A DNA stretch of 12,993 nucleotides from Planctomycetota bacterium (GTDB taxonomy: Bacteria > Planctomycetota > Planctomycetia > Pirellulales > Lacipirellulaceae), in assembly GCA_022614705.1 (NCBI GenBank), contig JAKEIB010000218.1:1-12993 (forward strand), in the 5' to 3' direction. The translations under genes and the position numbers were made by a program. A model generated the notes under the pieces. It was not told where the DNA came from. It made no database searches and worked only from the letters and a program-made list of their open reading frames with translations. Shown here piece after piece: positions 12,758 to 12,993 of this stretch; the first letter of the stretch is position 1; each line of letters begins with the position of its first letter.

Positions 12758-12783
12758 CATGGCCACTGCTCTGAGTGGCCATG
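12758..12783. terminator. Hairpin just after cysK (possible 3' end)
   Basis: CATGGCCACT (12758-12767), a 6-base loop, AGTGGCCATG (12774-12783): 10 perfect pairs, 10 bases after the cysK stop. There is no following T run, so intrinsic termination is doubtful; it may be another palindromic repeat that protects the 3' end. Confidence 0.4.
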
Positions 12784-12801
12784 CTGCGATTTCGTAACAT
12801 G

Positions 12802-12831
12802 CCCACGCCGAGCCGTGGGGATGGCACCCCA
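12802..12831. repeat. Overlapping short hairpins downstream of cysK
   Basis: CCCACG (12802-12807) pairs with CGTGGG (12814-12819), while TGGGG (12816-12820) can instead pair with CCCCA (12827-12831). The GATGGCACCCC part recalls the end of the 11650 element. It fills part of the 12748-12911 gap, which holds no recognisable gene. Confidence 0.45.
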
Positions 12832-12853
12832 TGTTCACTTGTGACCTTTGGGG

Positions 12854-12879
12854 TAGCTAAACCGCAAGCGGTCGCTAGC
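12854..12879. repeat. Diverged third copy of the GCTAAGCCGCAAGCG repeat
   Basis: GCTAAACCGCAAGCG (12856-12870) matches 4853-4867 and 7353-7367 at 14 of 15 bases and forms ACCGC-AA-GCGGT, flanked by GCTA/TAGC. It is joined to GGTCGCTAGC, also found at 5469-5478. Confidence 0.55.
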
Positions 12880-12901
12880 ATGGTTATTGGCAGCAAATCA
12901 G

Positions 12902-12911
12902 TAGTGTCCGG
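12902..12911. mobile_element. Possible terminal end of an insertion sequence
   Basis: TAGTGTCCGG lies directly beside the stop codon of the minus-strand frame at the right edge. Ends of the type (T)AGTGTCCGG occur, to my knowledge, in several IS4/IS5-like elements. The other terminus is beyond the window, so inverted repeats and target duplication cannot be tested. Confidence 0.3.
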
Positions 12912-12992
12912 CTATAAGTCGAACAGTTTCAGTTGGTTAGGGTCGGAGGATTCTGGAAACGGTTGATGTTTGGCGGTGAGGGCCTCAAACAG
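12912..12992 (-). CDS. 3' end of an unidentified gene, possibly a transposase
   Basis: The last 26 codons and TAG stop of a minus-strand frame that enters from the right: LFEALTAKHQPFPESSDPNQ followed by LKLFDL. The composition looks like a real C-terminus. A PNQLxLF-type ending next to an AGTGTCCGG sequence would suit an IS4-like transposase, but this is recollection rather than a match. It converges with cysK. Confidence 0.4.
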   Translation of the reverse strand: MFEALTAKHQPFPESSDPNQLKLFDL

Positions 12993-12993
12993 C

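Noticed and set aside
12758..12783. Clear rho-independent terminators
   Set aside because: Every GC-rich hairpin examined after a gene lacks a following T run, so none could be called with confidence.
12775..12966. A 63-codon plus-strand frame after cysK
   Set aside because: It runs through hairpin repeats and is antisense to the better-looking C-terminus at 12912-12992.

Overview
The window looks like a piece of a high-GC planctomycete chromosome (Planctomycetota, possibly Pirellulales-like). This is inferred from the secreted 353-residue protein, the GNAT with a YFKRFRME-type N-terminus, the weak or missing Shine-Dalgarno sites, and the many short palindromic repeats. No rRNA, tRNA or CRISPR array was seen.

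Layout. At the left edge, on the minus strand, lies the 5' two-thirds of a lipoprotein gene for a TroA/ZnuA-type metal-binding protein. It has a strong promoter whose start site is covered by a near-perfect 16-bp palindrome. Divergent to it is a GNAT acetyltransferase with its own sigma70-like promoter. Next come a RelE/ParE-like toxin and its antitoxin, in toxin-first order with an ATGA overlap. Then follow two M16 peptidase-like genes, one without the zinc motif and one with HFLEH, and a CbiX/SirB-like chelatase, probably one transcription unit. A secreted protein of unknown function stands alone after that. The largest gene (6723-10679) is a fused HyuA-HyuB protein of the hydantoinase/5-oxoprolinase family. 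It is followed by a DUF3891 gene, cysK (cysteine synthase), and at the right edge the last 26 codons of a minus-strand gene that may belong to an insertion sequence.

The most unusual aspect is the repeat content. At least six kinds of palindromic element occur between genes, and three are also read in frame inside the single hyuA-hyuB gene: a 31-bp-arm palindrome exactly at the HyuA/HyuB junction, a CCCCTCCCC hairpin, and a double hairpin. A fourth short repeat (LAKPQA when translated) also lies in frame in HyuA. The junction palindrome has a second copy between the two M16 genes, where the reading frame is also open through it and gives nearly the same peptide. A collapsed remnant overlaps the hyu stop codon. 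This resembles the behaviour of Rickettsia palindromic elements in an unrelated lineage, and suggests that such elements may lengthen proteins or join adjacent genes.
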